Of a stretch of 48,678 nt of DNA, positions 37,646-46,793 are shown one piece after another (position 1 is the first letter of the stretch; the number at the start of each line of letters is the position of its first letter). This DNA comes from Mycolicibacillus koreensis (GTDB lineage Bacteria; Actinomycetota; Actinomycetes; Mycobacteriales; Mycobacteriaceae). Location: the NCBI RefSeq assembly GCF_002104795.1, contig NZ_NCXO01000032.1, positions 1 to 48,678 on the forward strand. Reading direction: 5' to 3'. Made by a program: the position numbers and the translations under genes. The notes under the pieces were generated by a model that saw only the letters and a list, made by a program, of their open reading frames with translations, was not told where the DNA came from and searched no databases.

Positions 37646-38590
37646 TCAGCTTGCGGAGACCAGGTGCGGCTTCGGCCCCTGGTGCTTGTCGGCCAGGGCG
37701 AGCAACCGGCGAAGCCGACCGGCCACCGCGTCCTTCGACAGCGGCGGATCGGACATGCGGCCCAGCTCCTCCAGCGACGCGCGGCGCTTGGCCACCCGCA
37801 ACTGGCCGGTTGCCGCCAGGTGTTCGGGTGCGTCCGCGCCCAGAATCTCCAGCGCCTCGGCGATCCGGTTGGCTGTGGTGGCCGCGGCGCGCACCGCGCG
37901 GCATTGGTTGGCCTGGGCCAGCTGGGCACGCATGATCGTGGCCTGGCGTGCGGAGTGGCGCTCCCACACCATCCGCCCGTCGTTGGCCCCCATCATCGCG
38001 ATGAGTGTGCCGATGTGGTCGGTGTCGCGCACCGTCAGCCGTGCGACACCACGCAGCTCGCGCACGATCATGGTCACCCCCGACCGGCGGGCGAAGCTGG
38101 CCAGCGCGTGCGCCACCTCCGGCGACGGGCACTTCAACTCGAAGGTGCGCCCGTTGACCGGACCGCTCACAGCCCCGGCGACGATGAATGCCCCGCGAAG
38201 CGCCGCGGCCACCTCGCCGGGAGTCCACGCCAGCGACGACGTCGGCAGGCCCCACACCATGTCGCCGTAGCGGTCGATGAGCCCAGCCTCCTTGGCGAGT
38301 CGGGCACCTCCCTGCTCAGCATCGACGATCAAGATGAAGCTCCCGCCGAGGTAGCTGGTGCTGCGCGACCCCACGGTCACCGAATCCACGCCGAACAGCT
38401 CACGCAGCTCGCGGCGCAACATCCTCGCCGAGGATGCGGTCGGCAGCTCAGCGATGATCTTCAATCCGCCGCGCGACACCCTGATCTCGGCGCACATGCG
38501 CAGCGCACACGCCACCTGCGCCCGGCGGCAGCTCTGCGGCCCCGGCGCGACCTTGAGCAGTTCGTCTCGAAGTTCAGCCGTCATGGACAT
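37646..38590 (-). CDS. whiA: WhiA-like regulator
   Basis: A 314-aa protein matching WhiA along its length (mycobacterial WhiA is about 327 aa). N-terminal LAGLIDADG-type fold: MTAELRDELLKVAPG, CRRAQVACALRMCAEI, ASSARMLRRELRELFGV, AAALRGAFIVAGAV, ELKCPSPEVAHALASFA. C-terminal helix-turn-helix: RASLEELGRMSDPPLSKDAV, GRLRRLLALADK. Chromosomal WhiA controls division and sporulation genes with WhiB and binds DNA near GACAC. A copy on a mobile element is unusual and may be the regulator of the GAGAC-repeat promoters here (inference). ATG 38590 follows GAGGGGG. Confidence 0.88.
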   Translation of the reverse strand: MSMTAELRDELLKVAPGPQSCRRAQVACALRMCAEIRVSRGGLKIIAELPTASSARMLRRELRELFGVDSVTVGSRSTSYLGGSFILIVDAEQGGARLAKEAGLIDRYGDMVWGLPTSSLAWTPGEVAAALRGAFIVAGAVSGPVNGRTFELKCPSPEVAHALASFARRSGVTMIVRELRGVARLTVRDTDHIGTLIAMMGANDGRMVWERHSARQATIMRAQLAQANQCRAVRAAATTANRIAEALEILGADAPEHLAATGQLRVAKRRASLEELGRMSDPPLSKDAVAGRLRRLLALADKHQGPKPHLVSAS

Positions 38591-38603
38591 GGTGGAAACC
38601 CCC

Positions 38604-39080
38604 TCAGCTCGCGGCCGGTGCTTCTTCGAGCACCCGCCACAGCTCCCGGTCGGCGTCACACGCGTCTTCGGGCGCGATCGCCTCGGCGTGACGCGCGATG
38701 GCGCGCATCAGTTCATCGCCGCGCTGGCCGCCCCCGCCGGTTACCGCCCGCAGCTGAATCGCCGCATCGCAGGTGCTCACGATGGTTTCCGCCGACGCCC
38801 GCCGCCGCAGCAGCGACATCACGTTCTTGCTGCCTTCCTCGCGCGCCGCCTTGATGCGCGCCTCCAGCTCGTCGCGGATGCCGCGCGCGACGATCAGCAC
38901 CTTGCGCGCGATCACAGGATCGCTGGCGAAGGCGTCGACGGTGGATCGCTCGCAGCGCCAGCACAGTGCGTGCAGAGCCACCCGAAGCTGTACCGCGTCG
39001 GCGTCGCGCACCCAGTCGAGGTCGGTGAGGTGTTCGCGGTATTCGTCGCCGACACTGCGGCCCTGATTGTTGTCGGTCAT
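38604..39080 (-). CDS. Hypothetical helical protein, 158 aa
   Basis: AAGGAGG immediately upstream supports ATG 39080 (MTDNNQGRSVGDEY). Predominantly helical; CWRC at residues 40-43 and long basic helices (EARIKAAREEGSKN). Sits between helicase and WhiA-like genes in one operon; function unknown. Confidence 0.75.
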   Translation of the reverse strand: MTDNNQGRSVGDEYREHLTDLDWVRDADAVQLRVALHALCWRCERSTVDAFASDPVIARKVLIVARGIRDELEARIKAAREEGSKNVMSLLRRRASAETIVSTCDAAIQLRAVTGGGGQRGDELMRAIARHAEAIAPEDACDADRELWRVLEEAPAAS

Positions 39081-39099
39081 CATTCCTCCTTGTGGGGTG

Positions 39100-41037
39100 T
39101 CAGTCATCGTCGGTGGTTGCGGTGGTGAATCTCGGAAGGTGTTCCTCGGCGCGCGAGAGCGCGAACATGTCCGAAAGGTCGCGCCGGTCAAGCGATTCGG
39201 CGTCGTCGATGCCGTGTGCTTTGGCGAACGACACCTGCGCAGCGCTCGGGGGCTTGCGGGGCTGGTCCTTCATGTGGCCGTCGAACAGCGCGGTGGCGGT
39301 CATGTCGGCTTCGGCGAGGGTGTAGCCCTGCAGGTGGCAGGTCGGCCCCGGCTGCTGCCACTGCCCGGAGGTGTTCACCCAGAACATGCGGCGAAGATCG
39401 TTGTCGTAGAAGCCCAGCGCCCAGTCCCGGCCCGGAACCGATCCCGCGACCCCGCGCATGTCGGCGAGCATCAGCACGCCCTTGGAGCCGGTCTGCCGGT
39501 AGACCGGACGCGCCAGGCCGCGGTCGTGCTTGGACCAGCGGATGGTGCGGGTGCGCTGTGACCACGGCGAGTCACCGCGGCGCAGCTTCGTCGTCTCGCG
39601 CTGACCGGTGACGGGGTCGAAGGTGACCAGCGGGTCGATGCGGTGTGCGTCGCACAGGCATCCACACCGGCACAGCCCATGAGGCAGTGAGCACTCACAG
39701 GTGCAGACGATGGAGCCTTTGAGGTCGTCGTCCTCCTCGTCGACCAGCGGAGTGCCGCAGTCGCAGCGGCAGCCGCACCCGGAACCGCGGCAGGTGTCGC
39801 CGCAGCTGCCGAAGCAGGGCTGGTCACACTCGCACTGGGTGGAACCGCGTCCTGTGTGCTCCTTGTCGAGTTCGGTTTCGACGATCAGCCCCAGCGACCC
39901 GGCACCGACCAGGTCCACCACCAGGGCGCGGTCTTTGATCCGGCCTCCGTCGAAGGTGTACGGGCGCAGTGCCCGGCCGACGCACTGCACCAGCCGAGAT
40001 TGGCTGCGCGTCGGCCGCGCGAGCACGACGGCCTCGCAGCGGGGGAAGTCCGCTCCCTCGGTGAGCACGTCGACGGTGACCAGCACGTGGGTCTCGCCGT
40101 GGTTGAACCGCCTGTAGATAGCGCTTCGTTCACGCGGCGATGTCGGACCGACCACCATCTCGGCGGAGACTCCGACACCGTTGAGAGCCTCGGTGACCTT
40201 GCGGCAGTGCGGAACCGACGCGCCGAACACGATGGTCGACAGCCCCGCGGTGTGTTCGGCGACGGCGTCGACGGTCGCGTTCAAGGTGGCGTCGCGCATC
40301 ATCGCCAGCTCGGCCTCGCCGTCGGTGATCTCACCGGAACCGGCGTGGATCGAGGAAACGTCGAGTTCGGGAAGCTCGACGGTCACACCGTGCGGGGCGA
40401 TCAGGAACCCGCTGTCCACCGCCCACACGAGGTCGCGCTCGTAGACCACCTTGCTCCAGATTTCGCGCAGCGTCGGCTCGCCCTTCACCGGGGCCAGCCG
40501 CGTCATGGTGGCAGTGAATCCGGCGCGACGCGCACCGGCGAAGTGCTCGAACACCTTTCGGTAGCTCGCAGCCGGACTGTGATGTGCTTCGTCGCAGATC
40601 ACCAGGTCGCGCACACCCAGCGCCGCGAGCGACTTCTGCGACTGCAGCGACTGGACGGTCGCCGACACCACCTGGGCGTCGGGATCGTCGCGGTAGATAC
40701 CACCGATCATCGACGGCACCGGGCCGGTCGGGTTCACCGCGGTCACCGCCGCCGACATCTGCTCGATCAGCTCGGTGCGGTGCGCCATGAGCAGCACCCG
40801 GTTACCCCCGACGACATCGCGGCGCACCAGCTCGGCGATGACCGTGGTCTTGCCCGATCCGGTCGGCAGAACGACCGCAGGACCGACCACATCGGCGTCG
40901 AACGCTGCGGTCACAGCATTTGCCGCATCCACCTGGTAGTCGCGCAGTTTGCGCGCCTCGGCCGTCGGTGCGGCGGCCGGGGCGGTGTCAGCAGGTGGTA
41001 GGTGGTCGAGTTCAGGTGTTGAGGTGGTCAGCGTCAT
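39100..41037 (-). CDS. SF2 DEAH-box helicase with Cys-rich insert
   Basis: A 645-aa protein: Walker A LPTGSGKTTVIAEL, motif Ia LMAHRTELIEQ, DEAHH, motif III GFTATMTR, and motif VI QCVGRALRPY, as in the UvrB/RecG-like DEAD family of phages. Between about residues 400 and 475 is a cluster of about 20 cysteines (CECDQPCFGSCGDTCRGSGC, then a second cluster ending CRCGCLCDAHR), which should bind several zinc ions. Helicases of this class act in replication or repair. The C-terminus is a separate domain without known motif. Part of the 43336-37646 operon. Confidence 0.88.
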   Translation of the reverse strand: MTLTTSTPELDHLPPADTAPAAAPTAEARKLRDYQVDAANAVTAAFDADVVGPAVVLPTGSGKTTVIAELVRRDVVGGNRVLLMAHRTELIEQMSAAVTAVNPTGPVPSMIGGIYRDDPDAQVVSATVQSLQSQKSLAALGVRDLVICDEAHHSPAASYRKVFEHFAGARRAGFTATMTRLAPVKGEPTLREIWSKVVYERDLVWAVDSGFLIAPHGVTVELPELDVSSIHAGSGEITDGEAELAMMRDATLNATVDAVAEHTAGLSTIVFGASVPHCRKVTEALNGVGVSAEMVVGPTSPRERSAIYRRFNHGETHVLVTVDVLTEGADFPRCEAVVLARPTRSQSRLVQCVGRALRPYTFDGGRIKDRALVVDLVGAGSLGLIVETELDKEHTGRGSTQCECDQPCFGSCGDTCRGSGCGCRCDCGTPLVDEEDDDLKGSIVCTCECSLPHGLCRCGCLCDAHRIDPLVTFDPVTGQRETTKLRRGDSPWSQRTRTIRWSKHDRGLARPVYRQTGSKGVLMLADMRGVAGSVPGRDWALGFYDNDLRRMFWVNTSGQWQQPGPTCHLQGYTLAEADMTATALFDGHMKDQPRKPPSAAQVSFAKAHGIDDAESLDRRDLSDMFALSRAEEHLPRFTTATTDDD

Positions 41038-41045
41038 CGGCCCAC

Positions 41046-41822
41046 CTACAGCACGGGTTCGCAGAGGTGATCGGTCCAGTACGGCGCGCGTCCGACCGCC
41101 ACGTTGCCCAGGGCCGACCCGACGGCCTGCAGCACCTGGTTGCGCTGCATGGGCGAGATTTCCTCACCGTCGCGGTACCGCTTGGGCAATGCGATGGTGC
41201 CCAGGTGATAGGCGGCGAGGCGGTGGCGGGTGTTGGCCGCGTCGACGTCGATCTCCATGTCCTTGGGAGCCTGGAACTTGTCGATCAGGTGGCGGATCAT
41301 CGAGAAGTCGGTGTTCTCGATCCGCAACGCGCAGATCATAATCTCGCTCCAGTACAGCCCGTAGATGTTCACCAGCGTGGCGTCGCTGATGGCCAGGCGG
41401 CGCAGCTGTGTCGCGGTGTTGTTCCAGTTGCAGTCCCGCGACATGTTCCACTCCTCGGTGGCGTCGGTGAGATTGAGAATCTCCAGCAACGTGGCCGCCA
41501 GGGTGGCGTTGCGCGACGCGCTGCTGACCACGCAGCGCAGGCACGGGGCGTTAGCCGGGTGAAGGTGCGGCTGCTTGATCGTGACGATGTGGCGATCGCG
41601 CACCAATGCGGCGGCGCGGGTGGCCACCGCGCGCAGCGACACCAGCACCTGCTGCATGTCCACGGCGCGCGGCTCGACGACCGCATCGGTGTCCGCCCAC
41701 ATCTCACCGCTGGCAGCGTCGCTGACCAACGGCGAGATGCGCACCCGCAGCGTCCCGCCACCGGCGGGAATCGACGGGATCAGCGGCGCTTCCGCTTCGG
41801 CTCCCAGCATGGCGGCGGTCAC
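41046..41822 (-). CDS. Hypothetical protein, 258 aa
   Basis: GTG 41822 overlaps the upstream TGA. Begins VTAAMLGAEAEAPLIPSIP; mostly helical with CLRCVV and a Trp-rich segment YGLYWSEIMIC. No family recognised. Lies between the helicase and the Pro-rich E3-binding-like protein, so a replication-complex accessory is possible. Confidence 0.75.
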   Translation of the reverse strand: MTAAMLGAEAEAPLIPSIPAGGGTLRVRISPLVSDAASGEMWADTDAVVEPRAVDMQQVLVSLRAVATRAAALVRDRHIVTIKQPHLHPANAPCLRCVVSSASRNATLAATLLEILNLTDATEEWNMSRDCNWNNTATQLRRLAISDATLVNIYGLYWSEIMICALRIENTDFSMIRHLIDKFQAPKDMEIDVDAANTRHRLAAYHLGTIALPKRYRDGEEISPMQRNQVLQAVGSALGNVAVGRAPYWTDHLCEPVL

Positions 41823-42928
41823 AGTTCCACCGCCACATTCAGGTCCACCTTCACCAGCAGGTATGCGCCGTCGGGACCGAAGTCCAGGCGGCTGGTACCG
41901 ATGACCAGATTCGGCAGTCGGTCGTGGGCCTTGCGGTTCAGTTCGGCCATCAGCGCGGCGAAGTCGTTGGCACTGACGATGTGCCGATCCGCGATCTTGA
42001 GCCGCAGAGTCGCCACGCCGACGCCAGCGTCCGTCTGATCGACCGGGGCGGTCTGCTCGGCACCCTGACGCGTCAGGTCGGAGGAGATCGTCCCCTCCCG
42101 CGCCGGAGCGGCAGGCTGCTCGGCGACCGGAGCGGGCTGCCCGGAATCCGCGCCGTTCGCGCTGGCTTCCAGGCGGCCCGCCAGCGCCGGGTCGACGTCG
42201 AAGTATCCGGGGGGAGGTTCAGCGACCGGGGGAGCCTCGGTGACCGGCGGTGCGACCGGTGCGGTCTCAGCGGTCGGTGCGGGCGGCTGCGCGACCGGCG
42301 GTGCGGCCGCCGCGGCGGGCTGCTCGGAATCCGCGCCGTTGGCGCTGGCTTCCAGGGCCGCGATGGCGGCGTCGACGTCACGGCCGACCACCTTGCCCCC
42401 GGAACCGGTGCCGACGAGCTGGTTCACGTCGATGCCGTGCCTCTCGGCCTTCTTGAGGACCGACGGGGCGACGCTGGGGCGCGCGGCTGGTTCCGGCTGC
42501 GGCTCCGGTGGCGCGGCGATCACCGGCGGCACGGTCGGCCCACCGGAGACTCGCGGGTTCACCTGCGGCTCCGGCTGCTGCACCTGGTCCTGCTGCTGCT
42601 GCTGCGGAGGCGTCACGTGCACTTTTGCTCCTGCGGTCGGGGCCGCGTCCGGGGCGACCGGGTCACTGACGGGGACCGTGCTGATCACCGGCACGTCGGT
42701 GTCCAGCCCGTCGATGGGGCTGGGGGCCTTGGTGACCACCGGCGGCTCCGCGCTGTAGGGGCTGCGCTGCACCGGAACCGCGACCTCGGGGATGACCGGT
42801 CCGGACACGGCGATCGGGGTCTCGGCGGGGCCGGGGGCGACCGGCGGGGTGATCGACACCTTGCGCGGCGTGGCCGGTTGATGTGCGACGTCCTGCAACG
42901 CGGCAGGATGCACGGGGGCGACGGACAT
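41819..42928 (-). CDS. Pro-rich protein with E3-binding-like domain
   Basis: A 369-aa protein. Long Pro/Ala/Gln linkers surround PSVLKKAERHGIDVNQLVGT and GSGGKVVGRDVDAAIAAL, which follow the peripheral subunit-binding (E3-binding) fold of 2-oxo-acid dehydrogenase E2, also related to the DNA-binding end of Lsr2. ALEASANGADSEQP and RLEASANGADSGQP form an internal repeat. The C-terminal 80 residues are a beta-rich globular domain ending VKVDLNVAVEL. Likely a scaffold binding another protein or DNA. Start MSVAPVHPAAL has GGAGAAA upstream. Confidence 0.8.
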   Translation of the reverse strand: MSVAPVHPAALQDVAHQPATPRKVSITPPVAPGPAETPIAVSGPVIPEVAVPVQRSPYSAEPPVVTKAPSPIDGLDTDVPVISTVPVSDPVAPDAAPTAGAKVHVTPPQQQQQDQVQQPEPQVNPRVSGGPTVPPVIAAPPEPQPEPAARPSVAPSVLKKAERHGIDVNQLVGTGSGGKVVGRDVDAAIAALEASANGADSEQPAAAAAPPVAQPPAPTAETAPVAPPVTEAPPVAEPPPGYFDVDPALAGRLEASANGADSGQPAPVAEQPAAPAREGTISSDLTRQGAEQTAPVDQTDAGVGVATLRLKIADRHIVSANDFAALMAELNRKAHDRLPNLVIGTSRLDFGPDGAYLLVKVDLNVAVEL

Positions 42929-42958
42929 GGTTTCTCCTTCGTGATCGGTGGGGGTTGA

Positions 42959-43336
42959 TCAGCCGGTGTACTTCACCGACAGGACGTCTTTGCCCGTGCG
43001 CACCAGGTCGCGGTAGGCGTCGGGGTAGCGGGACTTGAACTTGTCGTAGTCGAGGGTGCGGCTGCCGGAACGGCTGAACACCACGAAGCCCTCGTAAGCG
43101 CCGGGCACGGAATCGACGCTGTCGAGCAGGGCGTCGCGCACCAGCCTGAGGACGCGGTCGCACGCGGTCTTGACCGCGGCGAGCGTCTGGCCCTGCGCGG
43201 CGGCGGACTCGGCGCGAGCGGCGACCGCGGTGACCAGCTGCGCGGTGACTCCGGCCGGATCGGGTGTGGCCGCGATGGCGGACACGATGTCGGCGAGGTC
43301 GATGACTTTTTCGCCTTCGGCGGTGGGAGCGGACAC
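42959..43336 (-). CDS. Hypothetical protein, 125 aa
   Basis: GTG 43336 has AAGGAGA at good spacing, preferred over longer frames. Begins VSAPTAEGEKVIDLADIV; helical N-terminus with QAQGQTLAAV-type repeats, then a C-terminal domain GFVVFSRSGSRTLDYDKF. First gene of the minus-strand replication/WhiA operon. Confidence 0.75.
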   Translation of the reverse strand: MSAPTAEGEKVIDLADIVSAIAATPDPAGVTAQLVTAVAARAESAAAQGQTLAAVKTACDRVLRLVRDALLDSVDSVPGAYEGFVVFSRSGSRTLDYDKFKSRYPDAYRDLVRTGKDVLSVKYTG

Positions 43337-43697
43337 TGTCGTCTCCTTGTTTTCGGTTGTCGGGTGTTGGTGCTCGTCGCCGTCTCGGCTCACAGGCACC
43401 TGGTGTCGGGTGTGTATTTGTCATGTGCGTTATGCACGGGATAGACGGTACCACAACGAGTGTAAAAACCACATGCAACAACACCATCGTTCTCAGCCCT
43501 GGATTTCGACGCCCGCGACGTAGCTGTCACGTCCGCAAGGTAAACAGCTAATGACCTGCTTATAGGGCATTAAGACGGTGATGAGGGAGTGCTGGCAGGG
43601 GCGGCTGTGGCCACCGATTCACGCCACGTTGAACATGCATCGGCGTGTCGTGTTGCAGAGCAGCAAATACTGTGCAGATGCATGGTCTACTTGCCCA
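43337..43697. promoter_or_regulatory. AT-richer divergent promoter region
   Basis: This 361-bp stretch contains the lowest-GC part of the window (43420-43570), between the polymerase and the minus-strand operon. On the plus strand TTGCAG and TACTGT precede the proposed polymerase start; TATAGG occurs at 43561. A TGTCACGTCC copy lies at 43525-43534. Probably holds both divergent promoters and could include an origin; no iterons seen. Confidence 0.5.
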
Positions 43698-45617
43698 GTG
43701 ACCCGTGAACCAGCGATCCCGCGCATCGACCTGCAGCGCGTGGACGTGCCGCAGTTCCTGCAGTACGACCACAACGTGGGCGCGTTCCTGGTGACCGCTG
43801 ATGACACGGTGGCCGAACTCGTCACCACGCTGCGCTCGCGTCCACCTGTACCGGTCGCCACTGACATCGAGACCCGTGGCCTCGGCCAGGCGCGGTTCCA
43901 AATCACCTGCGTGACGGTCGCGTTCCAGATCAACGGCGACGTCTACTCGCTGCTTTTCGACCCGCTGCGCCGACCAGAGCACCGCAAGCTGCTCGCCGCG
44001 GTCTACGACCACGCCACCGAGCTGATCTTCCACAACAGCACCTTCGACGTGGCCCCGCTGTACGCCCATCGGCTCATCACGGCCGGGCAGATTCGCAAGA
44101 TCAAAGACACGCTGGTGGCCGCGCGGATGGTCAACACCCACAGCCGCGGCGGGCGGTCATTGGAGGAGCTGACCTCGCGCTACAAGCTGATGTCCGACGA
44201 CCGCATCAAGCTGCGCGAGGTGATGGCGTCCCGCGGCGGCAAGAAGGACGACGGGTTCTTCTACGCCGACATCGACAGCCCCACGTACGTGGTCGGCGCG
44301 ATGGCCGACACCGTGGCCACGCTGCGGCTGTGGGGCGTGCCCGGAATCGGCGGACAAGGTATGCCCGCAGAGGCGGCGCGCTACATCTCGGCGTACGGGG
44401 CCGGTTACGGCGGCCGTGGCCGACTCAGCGCCGCCGAAGCCGAGAAGCTCGTCGACGACATCCAGCGGGTGAACCAGATCGTGCTGGCGCGCACCGCCCG
44501 CGGCTACGCGGTCGACACCGACTACCTCGACAAATTCCACCGTGAGTACGGCCCTGAGTGGTCCTCAGCGCATCAGCGTCTGCAGTCCATGGGAGTGCGC
44601 CCCGGACAGGGCATCGACATCGTCACCGCCCTTCATCAGCGCGGGGAGCTTCCGATGCCGTGGCCGCTCACCAAGGGCGGGCGGCTGTCGGCGGATAAGA
44701 AGGCGATGGAACGGTTGGAGTCTATTCAGGGCGACAACAAGTCGCCGATGCTCGCTGCGCACCAGGAATGGATGCTGCACAGCAAGACCCACCGCTACGT
44801 GTCCAAGGCCCTGGAGAACGCCGAAGTCACCGGACGTATGCACCCCGAGTTCAACATTCTCGGAGGCAATGCCACGGGGCGGATGTCGTGCGGGGGGCCG
44901 GAGGTTCAACAGTTCACCGATGCGGCGCGCGGGGTGATCGTCCCCGACGGAGATGATGAGTGGGTGTCGGTCGACTGGAAGTCGATCGAGCCGGTGGTCA
45001 TGGCCACCGCCGCCGGTGACGGCGACTTCCTGGCGGCGATGCGTGCCGGGGCGGACCCGTATGAGCCGATTGGTGACCGCGTCGGACTCGACCGCAAGTC
45101 CGCGAAACGACTGATGCTGGCGAACCTTTACGGGCAAGGAGCGGAATCGGCCGCGGCCACCCACAACCTGACGCGGGAGAAGGTGGAGGAAACTTTCGCC
45201 ACGCTCCGCGAGGAGCTTCCGGTGATCTACCGGCTGATCGACGCCATCAAGGCGCAGTCGCGACAGCGCAGCTACGTGATGACGCTGACCGGACGTGTAC
45301 TGAACCAAGACCTATTCATCCCGGCCGAGGGGCGCACGGTGATCAAAGAGCACATCGCCCCGAATCACTTCTGCCAGGGATCAGCCCTCGACGTGCTGCA
45401 CCACAGCATCCTCGAACTCGACGATCTCGGTCTGTCCGACCACATCCACCTGTGGATGCACGACGAGCTGGTGGCCGACAAGTCCATCGAGGAGGAGTTG
45501 AAGTGCGTCATGTCGACTCCGCCACCGTTTCTGGCCGCGGCCGCCGCGGCGATGGGCATCGAACCGTTCCTGGCCGTCGACGCCAACGACGTCGGCCATT
45601 TCTGGAAGTCCGTTTAG
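43698..45617 (+). CDS. Family A DNA polymerase (3'-5' exonuclease + polymerase)
   Basis: A 639-aa protein from GTG 43698 (an ATG at 43578 would add 40 atypical residues). The exonuclease domain has DIETRG (Exo I), FHNSTFDV (Exo II) and YVVGAMADTV (Exo III region). The polymerase has motif A VSVDWKSIEPVV, motif B RKSAKRLMLANLYGQG and motif C LWMHDELVAD. The 5' nuclease of bacterial Pol I is absent, as usual in phage and plasmid enzymes. With the primase that follows 15 bases later it should replicate the element. Confidence 0.92.
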   Translation: MTREPAIPRIDLQRVDVPQFLQYDHNVGAFLVTADDTVAELVTTLRSRPPVPVATDIETRGLGQARFQITCVTVAFQINGDVYSLLFDPLRRPEHRKLLAAVYDHATELIFHNSTFDVAPLYAHRLITAGQIRKIKDTLVAARMVNTHSRGGRSLEELTSRYKLMSDDRIKLREVMASRGGKKDDGFFYADIDSPTYVVGAMADTVATLRLWGVPGIGGQGMPAEAARYISAYGAGYGGRGRLSAAEAEKLVDDIQRVNQIVLARTARGYAVDTDYLDKFHREYGPEWSSAHQRLQSMGVRPGQGIDIVTALHQRGELPMPWPLTKGGRLSADKKAMERLESIQGDNKSPMLAAHQEWMLHSKTHRYVSKALENAEVTGRMHPEFNILGGNATGRMSCGGPEVQQFTDAARGVIVPDGDDEWVSVDWKSIEPVVMATAAGDGDFLAAMRAGADPYEPIGDRVGLDRKSAKRLMLANLYGQGAESAAATHNLTREKVEETFATLREELPVIYRLIDAIKAQSRQRSYVMTLTGRVLNQDLFIPAEGRTVIKEHIAPNHFCQGSALDVLHHSILELDDLGLSDHIHLWMHDELVADKSIEEELKCVMSTPPPFLAAAAAAMGIEPFLAVDANDVGHFWKSV

Positions 45618-45632
45618 GCGAAGGAGGCCACT

Positions 45633-46403
45633 ATGCTCGGCTCCGATCCACTCTCCGCTGTCCTCGGCATCGGTCTGGACCCGCACTCTCCGAAATCGCA
45701 GTGGAAGGTCTATCTGCGCCAACTGGTTTCGGGCGGCTGCGCGCTCGCCATGCTCGGCCCTGATATCCGGGTGCCCGACGCCGCCGACGACCACACGCTG
45801 CGGGCACTGGCCGCCGTCTCCCAGTGCTACCCGCCGTCTGCGCCCATGCCGGTCGACACCAGCGGGAAACTCGCCGGGGCCTCGACGGTGGAGACCGATC
45901 CCGGCCGCGTCAACCTGCGCGTGGACTCTTACTACCGCAGCCTGGCCGCCGTGGCGAAAGGCACCATGAAGCAGGCCGACGGGGAGAAGCTGGTGCGCCG
46001 CCTCATCGAGGAGGACCGCTGTATGACGCCGACGGTGGCGCTTCATGTGGCGTTGTCGAATCTCGTAGTCGTCGAGGTTCCCGATGCCGCGGCGATGGCG
46101 CAGTGGCATGCCTGGTCGGCGCAGGCCAGCGGCGACCGCTACGAGCAGTACACCGCGCCGACTCTGCTAGACCCGTCGTGCCGCGGCGGGGGTCTGTATC
46201 TGTTCCGCGACGAAGCGGGATCGGACGTGGCCGGTGCCGGGTTCACGGTGGGCGGCTGTGTGATCACTTCGGGCGACGTCGTCGTGCCGGTGCCGCCGTC
46301 GGTGCGCGGCGGCGTCCCGGTGGCTCGCCTCGGGCCGTGTCGTCGGCTGCCCGACTGGTTGCGCACGCAGCTGCGCTGGTACGGGAACCCGAAGGCGGCG
46401 TGA
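45633..46403 (+). CDS. Prim-Pol-like bifunctional primase/polymerase domain
   Basis: A 256-aa protein with AAGGAGG before ATG 45633. The C-terminal half (GGGLYLFRDEAGS, AGAGFTVGGCVITSGD, VVVPVPPSVRGG) matches the end of the archaeo-eukaryotic primase Prim-Pol domain seen in actinobacterial plasmids and phages. The N-terminal catalytic acidic pair is not obvious (PDIRVPDAADD), so it may be a divergent or helper protein. Cotranscribed with the polymerase. Confidence 0.75.
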   Translation: MLGSDPLSAVLGIGLDPHSPKSQWKVYLRQLVSGGCALAMLGPDIRVPDAADDHTLRALAAVSQCYPPSAPMPVDTSGKLAGASTVETDPGRVNLRVDSYYRSLAAVAKGTMKQADGEKLVRRLIEEDRCMTPTVALHVALSNLVVVEVPDAAAMAQWHAWSAQASGDRYEQYTAPTLLDPSCRGGGLYLFRDEAGSDVAGAGFTVGGCVITSGDVVVPVPPSVRGGVPVARLGPCRRLPDWLRTQLRWYGNPKAA

Positions 46404-46409
46404 CACGCA

Positions 46410-46453
46410 CAAGAAACCGCCCCCGTCCACAATTGGGCGGGGGCGGTTTCTTG
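46410..46453. terminator. Bidirectional terminator-like hairpin
   Basis: CAAGAAACCGCCCCCG (46410-46425) pairs with CGGGGGCGGTTTCTTG (46438-46453) with T-rich flanks on both strands, separating convergent replication and ESX-like genes. Confidence 0.8.
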
Positions 46454-46461
46454 CAGGAGGC

Positions 46462-46764
46462 TTACGCCTGACCGGTCATGTTCGATCCGGCCTGCACCTT
46501 GTCGTAGTCGATGGTCTCGTGGCAGGCGTTCTCCGTGGCCACGGTCATTCCGTTGACGCTGTCCTGGATTCCTCCGATGGCTGCGTGCAGCTCAATAGAG
46601 TAGGCGTCGGCATCCTCCATGCCAGCGCCCTGCATCACGTCAGAGAGGCGCTTGTATGCCGACAGTTGGTCGGCCGCCTCAGTGTCGATGATCTGCAGCG
46701 ACTTCTGCATCTCCGCGACGTTGTGCATAGCTCCGGGGATGTTGAGGTGCAATTCGTTAGCCAT
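46462..46764 (-). CDS. ESAT-6-like (WXG100-size) protein
   Basis: Exactly 100 residues, helical, begins MANELHLNIPGAMHNVAEMQ. Two long helices are separated near residues 45-50 (QGAGMEDADAYS) where ESX substrates have W-x-G; here the tryptophan is missing. GAGGAATAACT upstream. Paired with the next gene and followed by an EspG-like gene, the order of ESX loci. Confidence 0.7.
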   Translation of the reverse strand: MANELHLNIPGAMHNVAEMQKSLQIIDTEAADQLSAYKRLSDVMQGAGMEDADAYSIELHAAIGGIQDSVNGMTVATENACHETIDYDKVQAGSNMTGQA

Positions 46765-46793
46765 AGTTATTCCTCTTTTCTGGCGGTCCGGTG

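Noticed and set aside
41924..42958. 344-residue plus-strand frame opposite the Pro-rich protein
   Set aside because: Repetitive Arg/Gly/Asp composition caused by the proline codons on the other strand.
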